This document shows positions 1 to 8,561 of a stretch of DNA of 64,000 nt, in pieces. The DNA comes from Sporosarcina beigongshangi. GTDB lineage: Bacteria; Actinomycetota; Actinomycetes; Actinomycetales; Micrococcaceae. The notes under the pieces were generated by a model, which worked only from the letters and a program-made list of their open reading frames with translations, was not told the DNA's origin and made no database searches. How positions within the stretch are numbered: the stretch's first letter is position 1; every line of letters begins with the position of its first letter. The position numbers were made by a program, and so were the translations under genes. Location: positions 248,001 to 312,000 of the forward strand of contig NZ_JADHDY010000003.1 in NCBI RefSeq assembly GCF_016820535.1, in the 5' to 3' direction.

Positions 1-1365
1 GTCAAAGACGTCGTGGGCGCTGGCCACGTCTATGGCGGCCATGATCTCGGCATCGCTGCGCAGTCCGGCAGGGTCCAGTTCCTCGCGCAGGCTGCCCGTG
101 AACAACTGCGGCTCGGCATCGGAAACCACGATGCGCGAGCGCACTTCGCGCAGCGGCATCAGGTGCAGGGCCTCCCCGCCCCAGCGGACTTCGGCCTCGC
201 GCAGCACGGCGTCCTCGAAGCGGCCGAGCCGCCGGGCCAGGTCCGCGGACTGGGCGGGGTCGGCCGAGACGATGGCGCTCAGCCCGCCCGGGGCGACCAC
301 CACGCCGGAGACCGAGTCCACCAGCGCGCTCGGTGAGCCGGGCCCGGGAACCGTTGTTTCGGCGTCGTGCACGGCGGAGGGCGTGGCCAGGACATCGATG
401 ATGCGGCGGGCGCCGACGTGGGCGCGGATGAAGCGTGAGACGGCGTCGGCCGCGGTGCGGATGGGCGAAACGAGGAAAACTGCATAGCCGTAGAGCGCCA
501 CGAGCTGCCCGGCCTCGATCTCACCGGAGACCGCCTGCAGCGCGCCGATCCATGTGAAGGCGACGCTGAAGACGCCCACTACAAGGACCTGGGCGGCATT
601 GAGGTCGGCGAGGGACCAGGCCACCTTGTTGCCGGCCAGCTGCGTGGCCCGGGAACGTTCGCGGTACCGTTCCACGAAGATGTGCTCGCCGCCGATGCCG
701 CGCAGCACACGCAGCCCGGCCACGGTGTCGGCGCCCAGGGCTGTCATCTGGCCGGCGGCCTCGCGTTGCTCCTTTTGGCGGCGCTGCAGCGGCTTGATGA
801 CGAACAGTAGGGCCGCCCCACACAGTGGCACGCCGAAGAGCACCACCAGGCCCAGCTGCCAGGAGGAGAGGAACACGAGGTATGTGACGAGCAGGTACCC
901 TGCGACGGACCCGGCCAGGCGGGCTGCGACGTCGTAAATCTCGCCGATGCGCATGGCGTCCGAGGCAGTGGTGGAGACAACCTCGCCGGTGGAGAACTTT
1001 TGCGGGAGGGCATCGCCGCTGCGCGTGACCTTGTAGCCGACGGTCTGGGCGGAGCGGTAGGCGGCCTGCAGCCAGTTGCTGACGGAGGCGCGGTGGCGCA
1101 GGGTGGCCGAGACGGACTGGATGACTGTCAGCGCCACGAGGAACCCCACCCAGGAGGCGAGCCGTGGGAAGTCGCCCGGCAGGATGCCCTGGTCGATCGC
1201 CTGGCCCAGGACAAACGGGGTCAGCGCCTGGCAGAGTGTCCAGATGCAGCCAAACAGAATGGCCACCCACAGGGTGCCCTGCTGTGCACGGGCCAGCCAC
1301 AGCAGGTAGCGTCCGGGCGAGCGGAGGTCCGGTTTTCCGGCGGATTTGTAAGGAAACGAGCGCAC
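1..1365 (-). CDS. ABC exporter half with degenerate ATP-binding domain (partial)
   Basis: The reading frame runs off the left edge, so only the N-terminal 455 residues are visible. A type I exporter membrane domain (about residues 15-300, several hydrophobic helices, with TGEVVSTTASDAMRIGE typical of the first intracellular loop) is followed by the start of a nucleotide-binding domain. Where a Walker A (GxxGxGKS) should stand, near residues 350-375, the sequence reads LSAIVSADPADLARR, so the P-loop is absent. A Q-loop-like stretch, VVSDAEPQLFTGSLREEL, follows. This fits the inactive half of a heterodimeric exporter whose active partner would lie to the left. The substrate is unknown. I chose the GTG at 1365 because AAGAAGG sits 5 bases upstream; a TTG at 1419 is the alternative. 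Confidence 0.8.
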   Translation of the reverse strand, partial: MRSFPYKSAGKPDLRSPGRYLLWLARAQQGTLWVAILFGCIWTLCQALTPFVLGQAIDQGILPGDFPRLASWVGFLVALTVIQSVSATLRHRASVSNWLQAAYRSAQTVGYKVTRSGDALPQKFSTGEVVSTTASDAMRIGEIYDVAARLAGSVAGYLLVTYLVFLSSWQLGLVVLFGVPLCGAALLFVIKPLQRRQKEQREAAGQMTALGADTVAGLRVLRGIGGEHIFVERYRERSRATQLAGNKVAWSLADLNAAQVLVVGVFSVAFTWIGALQAVSGEIEAGQLVALYGYAVFLVSPIRTAADAVSRFIRAHVGARRIIDVLATPSAVHDAETTVPGPGSPSALVDSVSGVVVAPGGLSAIVSADPAQSADLARRLGRFEDAVLREAEVRWGGEALHLMPLREVRSRIVVSDAEPQLFTGSLREELDPAGLRSDAEIMAAIDVASAHDVFD

Positions 1366-1589
1366 TACGGCCTTCTTGGATTTTGTGGATTGGCAGGCGG
1401 TTTTGGCGCGATCCGGCAATCCGCCTCAGGCGGAGCGATCGGCGCGGGCTGGGGCTGCGTTGTCTAACTCACAGATTCACCCTAGTGCACGCGGGGCGGC
1501 CGGGACAACGATTCCCCGTTGCCGGCCCAAAAGAGGCCGGTTCGGATAGGCTCACGGCATATGAACAAGTGACGGGGGCGGACGTGTCG

Positions 1590-2843
1590 ATGCAGCATGA
1601 GCACAACCTGGTTGCCATTTCTGAATTCCACCGGGAGAAACGCAGCCAGCGGCGGCAGATCTTCACGCTGCTGTTCCTGGGCTGGCTGCTGTGCCTGCTG
1701 ATCCTGCAGATCCACCACCCCCTGGACACCGGCGTCCTGGCGAATGTTGGCGACCTGAAGGTGGTGTGGGCGAGGTTCATCGAACGGATTCTGGGCCCGT
1801 TTACGACTCCTGGCACCTTTGAGTTCAGCATCGACGCGCTCGGCTGGATCATCGGGGCAACGGCCACGACGCTCGTGGCACTGGTGTTCAGCGGGCGCAA
1901 TCCGCTGGGCATGGCCAACGAATCCCAGGTCATGGCCCTCGACGAACTGCTTGAGCTGTTGACCCTCCTGGTTGGCACGGCAGCTGCCGCCACCATGTGG
2001 ATGGCCCTGCACAATGTGATGTTCCTGCCCGACGATCCCGATTCCGGACCCAAGTTCTTCCTCGCGATGCTGTGCCTGATGCTGGTCATCTTCTCCGTGG
2101 TGCGCCAGCGGGACACCGCCGTGCAACGGGAAATTGACGAGTTCCACCTGACCACCTCCATGAAGCTGCACACGGAGCGGTGGGAGCGCATGTGGGGCGT
2201 GTCCTCGCGCAACCGCATCCGGGTGGACCGGCGGAAGACCCTGAAACTCGTCATGTGGTGGGCCGCCTGCGGCCTGCTCGCCACACTGTCCACGATGGTT
2301 GCCTTCAGCGGGTTTTCGCCCCTGCAAGTCCTCGTGTCTTCAGTGGGGCTGGTGGTCCTTGCCGTCCTCGCCGCGGCCCTGATCGCCCTCGCCATCTCTC
2401 TCTACCGCAGCAACCCGCATCCCGGCGTGGGGCTGGCCTACGCCTTTGTCCTGTTGGTGGTGGTGGTCCTGGTGGTGGTCAGTCCCCTGACGGTGGCCGC
2501 CTGGCAAAACAGCCAGGTGCTGCTTTCGCTCCTGGGCTACTTTATCTGGCTGGCCCCGTCCCTGCTGTTGATCTTCCGCAAGCCGCAGTCTGCCCACATG
2601 ACGAGGTTCGAATACAAGCTGGCAGCCCGCCCGCGCTCCAGGCCGAGCCGCGCCCTGGTAGCGAGCGTGGATGGCGCCCGTGAGGCGTCGTACTGGATCG
2701 AGCTGGCCTTGGAGGCCCGCCGGCAGAGGCGCTACAGGTTGAAACTGGCCCGCCTCGAGGCCGGGGAAGCTGCGCAAAGGGTGGAGGAATCCCGTGCCGC
2801 GGCCGAGGGCGCGCAGCCCGAGGAAGAACCGGTGGAAGGCTGA
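1590..2843 (+). CDS. Uncharacterised 8-TM membrane protein
   Basis: This 417-residue protein is not recognised. About eight hydrophobic segments are visible, starting with IFTLLFLGWLLCLLILQI near residue 25 and ending near residue 340. A cytoplasmic-looking charged loop of about 55 residues lies between the fourth and fifth. The C-terminal 80 residues are rich in Arg, Glu and Ala and may form a coiled coil. The frame is open far upstream, but those residues have no membrane-protein character and overlap the promoter of the divergent ABC gene. I therefore start at the ATG at 1590; an in-frame GTG at 1584 is equally possible. It is convergent with iolG, with only 53 bases between stops. Confidence 0.6.
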   Translation: MQHEHNLVAISEFHREKRSQRRQIFTLLFLGWLLCLLILQIHHPLDTGVLANVGDLKVVWARFIERILGPFTTPGTFEFSIDALGWIIGATATTLVALVFSGRNPLGMANESQVMALDELLELLTLLVGTAAAATMWMALHNVMFLPDDPDSGPKFFLAMLCLMLVIFSVVRQRDTAVQREIDEFHLTTSMKLHTERWERMWGVSSRNRIRVDRRKTLKLVMWWAACGLLATLSTMVAFSGFSPLQVLVSSVGLVVLAVLAAALIALAISLYRSNPHPGVGLAYAFVLLVVVVLVVVSPLTVAAWQNSQVLLSLLGYFIWLAPSLLLIFRKPQSAHMTRFEYKLAARPRSRPSRALVASVDGAREASYWIELALEARRQRRYRLKLARLEAGEAAQRVEESRAAAEGAQPEEEPVEG

Positions 2844-2896
2844 GCCTGCCCCTGGCTGCGCGCTCCCGGCCAAGGAGAAACCAGGATGCCGTGTCC

Positions 2897-3958
2897 CTAC
2901 GGCAGCGAGGCAGCCCCGCGGAGTTCCCCCATGGCGGTTGGCGCTTCGGCATACAGTGCCGGCTTTTCCACCAGCACGACGGCGGTCTTCGCACCTGTCT
3001 TTTGCGCCTTGACTCCCGCTTCGCAGCAGGCTGCGGTGGCGTAGCCGTCCCAGGCGGACGGACCCCCAATGCCGCCGCGCAGTGCGGCGTCGACCCAGGC
3101 CTGGATTTCGACGTCGTAGGCTGCGCCGAAGCGTTCAATGAAGCCGGGGGTGACCTGTCCGCCCCAGCGCCCCTGCGTCCGGATGTAGGGCCCGGAGTCG
3201 TTGCCGATGTTCACGATGCCGTCCTCGAAGGTGGCCTGGGTGGCCACCTCGTAGCCGAACTTGGCGTTGACGTAGATCTCCACGTCCGCCAGAACGCTGG
3301 ATTCCGTTTCGATCAGCACGTGCTGGGGATCGTTCTGGCCTTCCGGTGCGGTGCGGGTCCGCTTGCCCATGCGCACCTGCACGGAGCTGATTTCCTCACC
3401 GGTGAAGTAGCGGATGGCATCGAATTCATGCACCACGGAGTCGTTGATCAACATCTCGTTGGTGAAGCCGGGCAGCGTGTCCGGGTTGCGGTGCTGGTGG
3501 TGGAGCATGAGCAGCTCCCCCAAGCCGCGTTCTTCGATGATGTTGCGCAGCGCCATGTATTCACTGTCGAAACGGCGCATGAACCCCACCTGGATCAGCT
3601 TGCGGCCCAAGGCTGCCTCGGCCTGGACAATCCGCAGCGAGCTGGCGGCGTCCGGGGTCAGCGGCTTCTCGCACAGGATGGGGAACCCCTTGGCCAGGGC
3701 TGCGTGCAGGATGTCCTCGTGCAGGAATCCGGGGGTGGCCACTAGGACCGCGTTGACATCCCCGTTGTTCAGGGCTTCCTCGGCACTGGTCAGCGCCACG
3801 GCACCGGGCACGCCGGCAACGGCAGCCTCGGCACGGGCCAGGTCGACGTCGACCACGGCCGCAATCTCGGCGCCGTTGATGCGGTGCTGGATCCGGTCGA
3901 CGTGGTCGGCTCCCATGCGTCCGGCGCCGATGACGGCTACGCGCAATTTTTCAGTCAT
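2897..3958 (-). CDS. iolG: Inositol 2-dehydrogenase
   Basis: Gfo/Idh/MocA-family NAD-dependent dehydrogenase of 353 residues that oxidises myo-inositol to 2-keto-myo-inositol (scyllo-inosose), the first step of inositol catabolism. The N-terminal Rossmann motif is VIGAGRMG, the family CEKPL motif lies near residue 97, and the catalytic Asp/His pair is in NDSVVHEFD near residue 175. It is the last gene of the minus-strand iol operon, 37 bases after the iolE-like gene. The family is sequence-diverse, so the substrate assignment rests partly on context, which is strong here. Confidence 0.88.
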   Translation of the reverse strand: MTEKLRVAVIGAGRMGADHVDRIQHRINGAEIAAVVDVDLARAEAAVAGVPGAVALTSAEEALNNGDVNAVLVATPGFLHEDILHAALAKGFPILCEKPLTPDAASSLRIVQAEAALGRKLIQVGFMRRFDSEYMALRNIIEERGLGELLMLHHQHRNPDTLPGFTNEMLINDSVVHEFDAIRYFTGEEISSVQVRMGKRTRTAPEGQNDPQHVLIETESSVLADVEIYVNAKFGYEVATQATFEDGIVNIGNDSGPYIRTQGRWGGQVTPGFIERFGAAYDVEIQAWVDAALRGGIGGPSAWDGYATAACCEAGVKAQKTGAKTAVVLVEKPALYAEAPTAMGELRGAASLP

Positions 3959-3995
3959 GTTGTGCTTCCTTCTGGTGTGGGCGGGCGTGGCCGGG

Positions 3996-4907
3996 TCAGT
4001 TCACTGCGGTGCGGGAGCCGCAGCTGAGTAGGTAGTTGCGGGTGCGCTTGGCGATCGGCATGGGCACGTCGAAGGCCACGGGGTACATGTCCTGCTCGAC
4101 GATGCCGAAGATCGGCTTGCCCAGGGCCTCGACGGCTTCGATGACAGCACGCAGGTCCGGCAGGCCCGACGGCGGTTCCGTCATGACACCGGCCAGGTTG
4201 GCCGCCGCCCAGGTCATGTTTTCGGCATTGACCTTGGCCAGCACCTCGGGGTTGATCTGCTTCAGGTGCAGGTAGCCGATGCGTCCGGGGTACTTGCGGA
4301 TCAGGTCAAGGGAGCTGGCGCCGCAGTACTCGGCATGGCCGGTGTCCAGGCACAGGTTCAGCAGGGCCGGGTCGGTCTCGGCCAGCAGAAGTTCAATGTC
4401 CGGCTGCGCGCCCACGTGGGAGTCGGCGTGGGAGTGGAACTGCTGCTTCAGGCCAAAGTCCCGCAGGAGGACGTCGCCGAGCTTGTTGTGGCCTGCGAAG
4501 AGGTCGGCCCACTGGCGGGTGTTCAGGGTGCCGCTCTCCACTGCCTCCCCCGTTACGTCGTCCCGCCACATCGCGGGAATGACGACGACGTTCTCCCCGC
4601 CCATGGCGGCCGTCAGCTCGGCGACCTTTCGGGCAGGTTCCCAAGCTTCCTCCCACTGCGCTGCGCCGCGGTGGAAAGCCGTGAAGACCGTGCCGGCGCT
4701 GACCTTCAGGTCGCGGTCCTTGAGTTCTTGGGCCAGGCGGGTCGGGTCGTTGGGAAGGTAGCCGTACGGCCCCAGCTCGATCCACTTGTACCCGGATTCG
4801 ACGACTTCGTCGAGGAACCGTTCCCACGGGGTCTGCTTCGGGTCGTCCGCAAACCAGACGCCCCAGGAGTCCGGTGCCGTGCCGATGATCAACTTGTTCT
4901 CAGTCAT
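3996..4907 (-). CDS. iolE: Probable inosose dehydratase (IolE/IolH-type TIM barrel)
   Basis: Sugar phosphate isomerase/epimerase-fold protein of 303 residues. The N-terminus carries GTAPDSWGVWF, and metal/substrate-binding stretches typical of the fold include FHSHADSHVG, CLDTGHAEYCG and YLHLKQ. In the inositol pathway this fold provides IolE (2-keto-myo-inositol to 3D-trihydroxycyclohexanedione) and the related IolH. No other candidate for the dehydratase step is in the locus, so I assign it to IolE by context. IolH-type function cannot be excluded. It lies between mmsA and iolG on the same strand. Confidence 0.75.
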   Translation of the reverse strand: MTENKLIIGTAPDSWGVWFADDPKQTPWERFLDEVVESGYKWIELGPYGYLPNDPTRLAQELKDRDLKVSAGTVFTAFHRGAAQWEEAWEPARKVAELTAAMGGENVVVIPAMWRDDVTGEAVESGTLNTRQWADLFAGHNKLGDVLLRDFGLKQQFHSHADSHVGAQPDIELLLAETDPALLNLCLDTGHAEYCGASSLDLIRKYPGRIGYLHLKQINPEVLAKVNAENMTWAAANLAGVMTEPPSGLPDLRAVIEAVEALGKPIFGIVEQDMYPVAFDVPMPIAKRTRNYLLSCGSRTAVN

Positions 4908-4925
4908 AGTGATGCGCTTTCAATC

Positions 4926-5011
4926 TAAGGGGCCACACGCCCGAGGTCCCGCTTGTTGGGCCCGCAACTGTTGGGCCCACACGCCCAAGTCCCGCTTGTT
5001 GGGCCCACAAC
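4926..5011. repeat. Imperfect tandem repeat with GGGCCC palindromes
   Basis: Within the 151-base gap between the mmsA stop and the iolE-like start, two copies of a unit beginning CACACGCCC and ending in TTGTTGGGCCC lie about 50 bases apart, with another TGTTGGGCCCAC between them. TTGTTGGGCCCACAA is almost self-complementary. The element could act as a small hairpin array in the mRNA. No protein frame fits it. Confidence 0.7.
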
Positions 5012-5058
5012 CGCGAGGGACCCGCTGCGAGCTTGCGAGCGGTGGGAGCGGTTGGGGA

Positions 5059-6570
5059 TCAGTTGGAGGGGAAGTTGTAGCTGGCGCCGGATGCGTGCTG
5101 CGGTTCGGGCCAGCGTGAGGTGACGACCTTGGCACGGGTGTAGAAGGCCACGCCTTCCTCGCCGTAGATGTGCTTGTCGCCAAAGAGTGAGTTCTTCCAG
5201 CCGCCGAAGGAGTGGTAGGCCACCGGCACGGGGACCGGGACGTTGATGCCGATCATGCCCACGTGCACGCCGCGCTGGAACTTGCGGGCGTTGGCTCCGG
5301 AGGAGGTGAAGATGGCGGTGCCGTTGCCGTAGGGGTTGGAGTTGATCAGGGCAATGCCTTCCTCCACGGTGTCCACGCGGAGCACGGCCAGGACGGGGCC
5401 GAAGATTTCTTCGGTGTAGGCGGACATGTCGGTGGAGACGCCGTCCACGAGGGTGGGTCCCACCCAGTATCCGTCTTCCTTGCCGGGGACGGTGTAGTCC
5501 CGGCCGTCGACCACGAGGGAGGCACCGGCGTCGGCTGCTTCACCCACAATCTTCAGCACCCGCGCCTTGGAGGCTGCCGTGATGAGCGGGCCCATGTCGG
5601 CGTCGGGCTCGGTGCCGTCGGCGACCTTGATGGCCTCGGCCCGTTCGCGGACCTTCTCCAGCAGCGTGTCGGCGGCCCCGCCGACGGCGACGGCGACGGA
5701 GATCGCCATGCACCGCTCCCCCGCGGAGCCGAAGGCGGCGGCGGAGAGGTGGTCGGCGGCGTTGTCCATGTCGGCGTCGGGCAGGATGATGGCGTGGTTC
5801 TTGGCCCCGCCCAGGGCCTGGACGCGCTTGCCGTGGGCAGTTGCGGTCTCGTGGACGTACTTGGCGATCGGGGTGGAGCCCACGAACGAGATGGCGTCCA
5901 CGTCCGGGTGGGTCAGCAGCCCGTCCACGGTTTCCTTGCCGCCGTGCAGGACCTGGAACACACCGTCGGGCAGCCCGGCCTCCTGCCACAGCTTGGCCAG
6001 AAGCATGGGGGCGGAAGGGTCGCGCTCGGAGGGCTTGAGGATGAAGGCGTTGCCCGTGGCGATGGCGATGGGGCACATCCACAGCGGCACCATGACGGGG
6101 AAGTTGAACGGGGTGATGCCTGCCACCACTCCCACTGGCTGGCGGAAGGAGAACACGTCGATGCCTGTGGAAGCCTGGTCGGAGTAGGCTCCCTTGAGCA
6201 GTTGGTTGATGCCGCAGGCGAACTCGATGACTTCCAGGCCGCGGCCGATTTCACCGGCGGCGTCTGAGAGGACCTTGCCGTGTTCGGCGGTGACCAGGGC
6301 CGCCAGCTCGTCCACGTGGGAGGCGACAAGTTCGCGGAACTTGAACAGAACGGCGGTCCGCTTGGCCAGGGAGTAATCACCCCACACTTCGCTGGCTGCC
6401 TTCGCGACGGCCACGGCGTGGTCCAGGTCCTCCCGGCTGGCCAGGTGCAGCCGGGCGCTGACGGCACCGGTGGCCGGGTTGTACACCGGCTGGGTGGCCC
6501 CGCCGGTGCCCGGGGACTCGGCGCCGTTGATGAAGTGCTTGATGGTGGTCAATGTTGCGGTTTCAGTCAT
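5059..6570 (-). CDS. mmsA: Methylmalonate-semialdehyde dehydrogenase (CoA-acylating)
   Basis: Aldehyde dehydrogenase of 503 residues (also called IolA in inositol operons). It converts malonate semialdehyde to acetyl-CoA, the last step of inositol breakdown, and also acts on methylmalonate semialdehyde. Family signatures seen are GITPFNFPVMVPLWM, the catalytic cysteine in GERCMAIS near residue 288, and the C-terminal GINVPVPVPVAYHSFGGWK typical of the CoA-dependent MMSDH group. The open frame extends 38 residues further upstream, but MTETATLTT at 6570 is the normal N-terminus and has a purine-rich AAGAAA upstream. It lies 43 bases after iolD. Confidence 0.9.
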   Translation of the reverse strand: MTETATLTTIKHFINGAESPGTGGATQPVYNPATGAVSARLHLASREDLDHAVAVAKAASEVWGDYSLAKRTAVLFKFRELVASHVDELAALVTAEHGKVLSDAAGEIGRGLEVIEFACGINQLLKGAYSDQASTGIDVFSFRQPVGVVAGITPFNFPVMVPLWMCPIAIATGNAFILKPSERDPSAPMLLAKLWQEAGLPDGVFQVLHGGKETVDGLLTHPDVDAISFVGSTPIAKYVHETATAHGKRVQALGGAKNHAIILPDADMDNAADHLSAAAFGSAGERCMAISVAVAVGGAADTLLEKVRERAEAIKVADGTEPDADMGPLITAASKARVLKIVGEAADAGASLVVDGRDYTVPGKEDGYWVGPTLVDGVSTDMSAYTEEIFGPVLAVLRVDTVEEGIALINSNPYGNGTAIFTSSGANARKFQRGVHVGMIGINVPVPVPVAYHSFGGWKNSLFGDKHIYGEEGVAFYTRAKVVTSRWPEPQHASGASYNFPSN

Positions 6571-6613
6571 GGCAGTTTCTTTCTGTGAAAATTTGATGGA
6601 GCCGGCGGGCGGG

Positions 6614-8557
6614 TCAGCCAAGCAGTGGACGCTGGCGGGCCTTGTTTTCGGTGTACGTGCTGAAGGCCTGTTGCGTGGACTCAAGTTCGGAGGTTTGGGA
6701 GACGGGAACGTCCCACCAGGATTCGGAGTCCGGCGCGTCCAGCAGCGGGTCGGTTTCGACGTGGATCAACACGGGGCCGCCGCCTTCCGGGGCGGCCTTT
6801 GCCACGGCAACCGCCGCTTCCAGATCCGCGACGACGTTCTCGCCCGGGGCAATGCGGATGACCTTCACACCCAGGCTCTCGGCGTTCAGGGCCAGGTCGA
6901 TCGGCAGCTTCTCACCGTCGTCGAATGTCTGGCGTTCGGCGTCGTGAGTGCGGTACTTTGTGCCAAAGCGCTGAGAGCCGAGGGACTCGGACAGGGCGCC
7001 GATGGACGCGTAACCGTGGTTTTGGATAAGCACCACGATCAGCTTGAGGCCCTCGGCCACCGCGGTGACCAGTTCGGTGTGCATCATCAGATAGGAGCCG
7101 TCGCCGACCATGACGACCACGTCGCGCTGGACTCCGCCGCCGGCCGCCTCGGCGATGGCTGCGCGCTTCACGCCGAGGCCGCCGGGGATTTCATAGCCCA
7201 TGCAGGAGAACGCGTACTCCACGTGGTAGCCGAACGAGTCCCGGATCCGCCACATCTTGTGCAGGTCGCCCGGCAGGGACCCGGCGGCGCACACCACCAC
7301 GTCCTGCGGGTCCATGGCCCGGTTGGTGGCGCCGATGATCTCATTTTGGGAGGGCAGCGGGGTGTGTCGGGTGTCAAAGACGTCATCCACGATCGCGTTC
7401 CAGCGCGCCTTCTCCGTGGCGAGGAGGGACTCCAGTCCGCCTCCGGCCCGGTAGCCGCCCAGTGCAGCGTTCAGCTTCACGAGTGCCTTGCGGGCGTCGG
7501 CAACGATGGGCAGCGCGGTGCCGTGCTTGTAGGCGTCCAGTGGTGCCACGTTGATGTTGATGAAGCGCACGCCCGGGTTTTGGAAGGCGGTGCGGGAGGC
7601 CGTGGTGAAGTCCTCGTAGCGGGTGCCGATCCCAATGACCAGGTCGGCGTTGGCAGCGAGCGCGTTGGCCGCCGTCGTCCCTGTTGAGCCGACGGCGCCC
7701 ACGGACTGCGGGTGGTCCCAGGGCAGGACGCCGACCCCGGCCTGCGTGTTGCCCACGGGGATGCCGGTGGCATCCGCGAGCCGGGCCAACTCGCCTTCGG
7801 CGAAGGCATAGAGGACGCCGCCGCCGGCGATGATGAGCGGGTTCTTGGCTGCTTTGATGGCGGCTGCCGCGCGGCGGATGTCCTCGTCGTCGGCGTCCGG
7901 GCGGCGGATGCGCCACTCGCGCGGGGCCAGGAACTCGTCAGGAACCTCAAGCAGCTCGGCCTGGACGTCCTGTGGCAGGGAGATCGTCACGGCGCCGGTG
8001 TCCGCCGGATCGGTCAGCACACGCAGGCCGTTGAAGAGGGCCGAGAAGAGCTGCTCGGGGCGGGAAACCCGGTCAAAGTAGCGCGAGAGGGGGCGGAAGG
8101 CATCGTTGACGGAGACGTCGTAGGCGTCCGGGCGTTCCAGCTGCTGCAGGACAGGGTCGGCGGCGCGGGTTGCGAAGACGTCGCTGGGCAACAGCAGGAC
8201 CGGCAGCCTGTTGGTCGTGGCCAGTGCGGCACCCGTGAGCAGGTTGGTTGAGCCGGGACCCACCGAGGTGCTGACGGCGTAGGTGGCGCGGCGGCGCGTG
8301 TGCCGGGCATAGCCGACGGCCTGGTGCGACTGGGCCTGCTCGTTGCGGCCCTGGTAATAAGGCATGAGCGTTGGGTCCAAGGCCTGGGACTGCTTCAGGG
8401 CCTGGCCCACCCCGGCCACGTTGCCATGGCCGAAAATGCCGAAGGTGCCCGGGATCAGCCGGCCCCGGTACTCCTGGGTGCCGACCTTGTCGACGGTGTA
8501 TTGGTTTCCCAGGAATTCCACCAGGGCCTGGGCGACGGTCATGGTGCGTGTCGACAT
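6614..8557 (-). CDS. iolD: 3D-trihydroxycyclohexane-1,2-dione hydrolase
   Basis: Thiamine-diphosphate-dependent enzyme of 647 residues that opens the ring of 3D-(3,5/4)-trihydroxycyclohexane-1,2-dione to give 5-deoxy-glucuronate. The N-terminal domain contains the ThDP-activating glutamate in YQGRNEQAQSHQAVGYA. The C-terminal domain has the ThDP/Mg motif beginning MVGDGSYLMM near residue 482 and ending about 28 residues later in QNHGY. Length and order match IolD. It begins 4 bases after the stop of the upstream aldolase gene, indicating co-transcription. Confidence 0.92.
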   Translation of the reverse strand: MSTRTMTVAQALVEFLGNQYTVDKVGTQEYRGRLIPGTFGIFGHGNVAGVGQALKQSQALDPTLMPYYQGRNEQAQSHQAVGYARHTRRRATYAVSTSVGPGSTNLLTGAALATTNRLPVLLLPSDVFATRAADPVLQQLERPDAYDVSVNDAFRPLSRYFDRVSRPEQLFSALFNGLRVLTDPADTGAVTISLPQDVQAELLEVPDEFLAPREWRIRRPDADDEDIRRAAAAIKAAKNPLIIAGGGVLYAFAEGELARLADATGIPVGNTQAGVGVLPWDHPQSVGAVGSTGTTAANALAANADLVIGIGTRYEDFTTASRTAFQNPGVRFININVAPLDAYKHGTALPIVADARKALVKLNAALGGYRAGGGLESLLATEKARWNAIVDDVFDTRHTPLPSQNEIIGATNRAMDPQDVVVCAAGSLPGDLHKMWRIRDSFGYHVEYAFSCMGYEIPGGLGVKRAAIAEAAGGGVQRDVVVMVGDGSYLMMHTELVTAVAEGLKLIVVLIQNHGYASIGALSESLGSQRFGTKYRTHDAERQTFDDGEKLPIDLALNAESLGVKVIRIAPGENVVADLEAAVAVAKAAPEGGGPVLIHVETDPLLDAPDSESWWDVPVSQTSELESTQQAFSTYTENKARQRPLLG

Positions 8558-8561
8558 TGGG

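Noticed and set aside
1164-1589. Upstream extension of the 8-TM protein gene
   Set aside because: It overlaps the divergent ABC exporter gene and lacks membrane or domain character.
5212-7687. Plus-strand open frames opposite mmsA and iolD
   Set aside because: The products are HG/D-rich repeats caused by codon bias of the real genes; no start signals.
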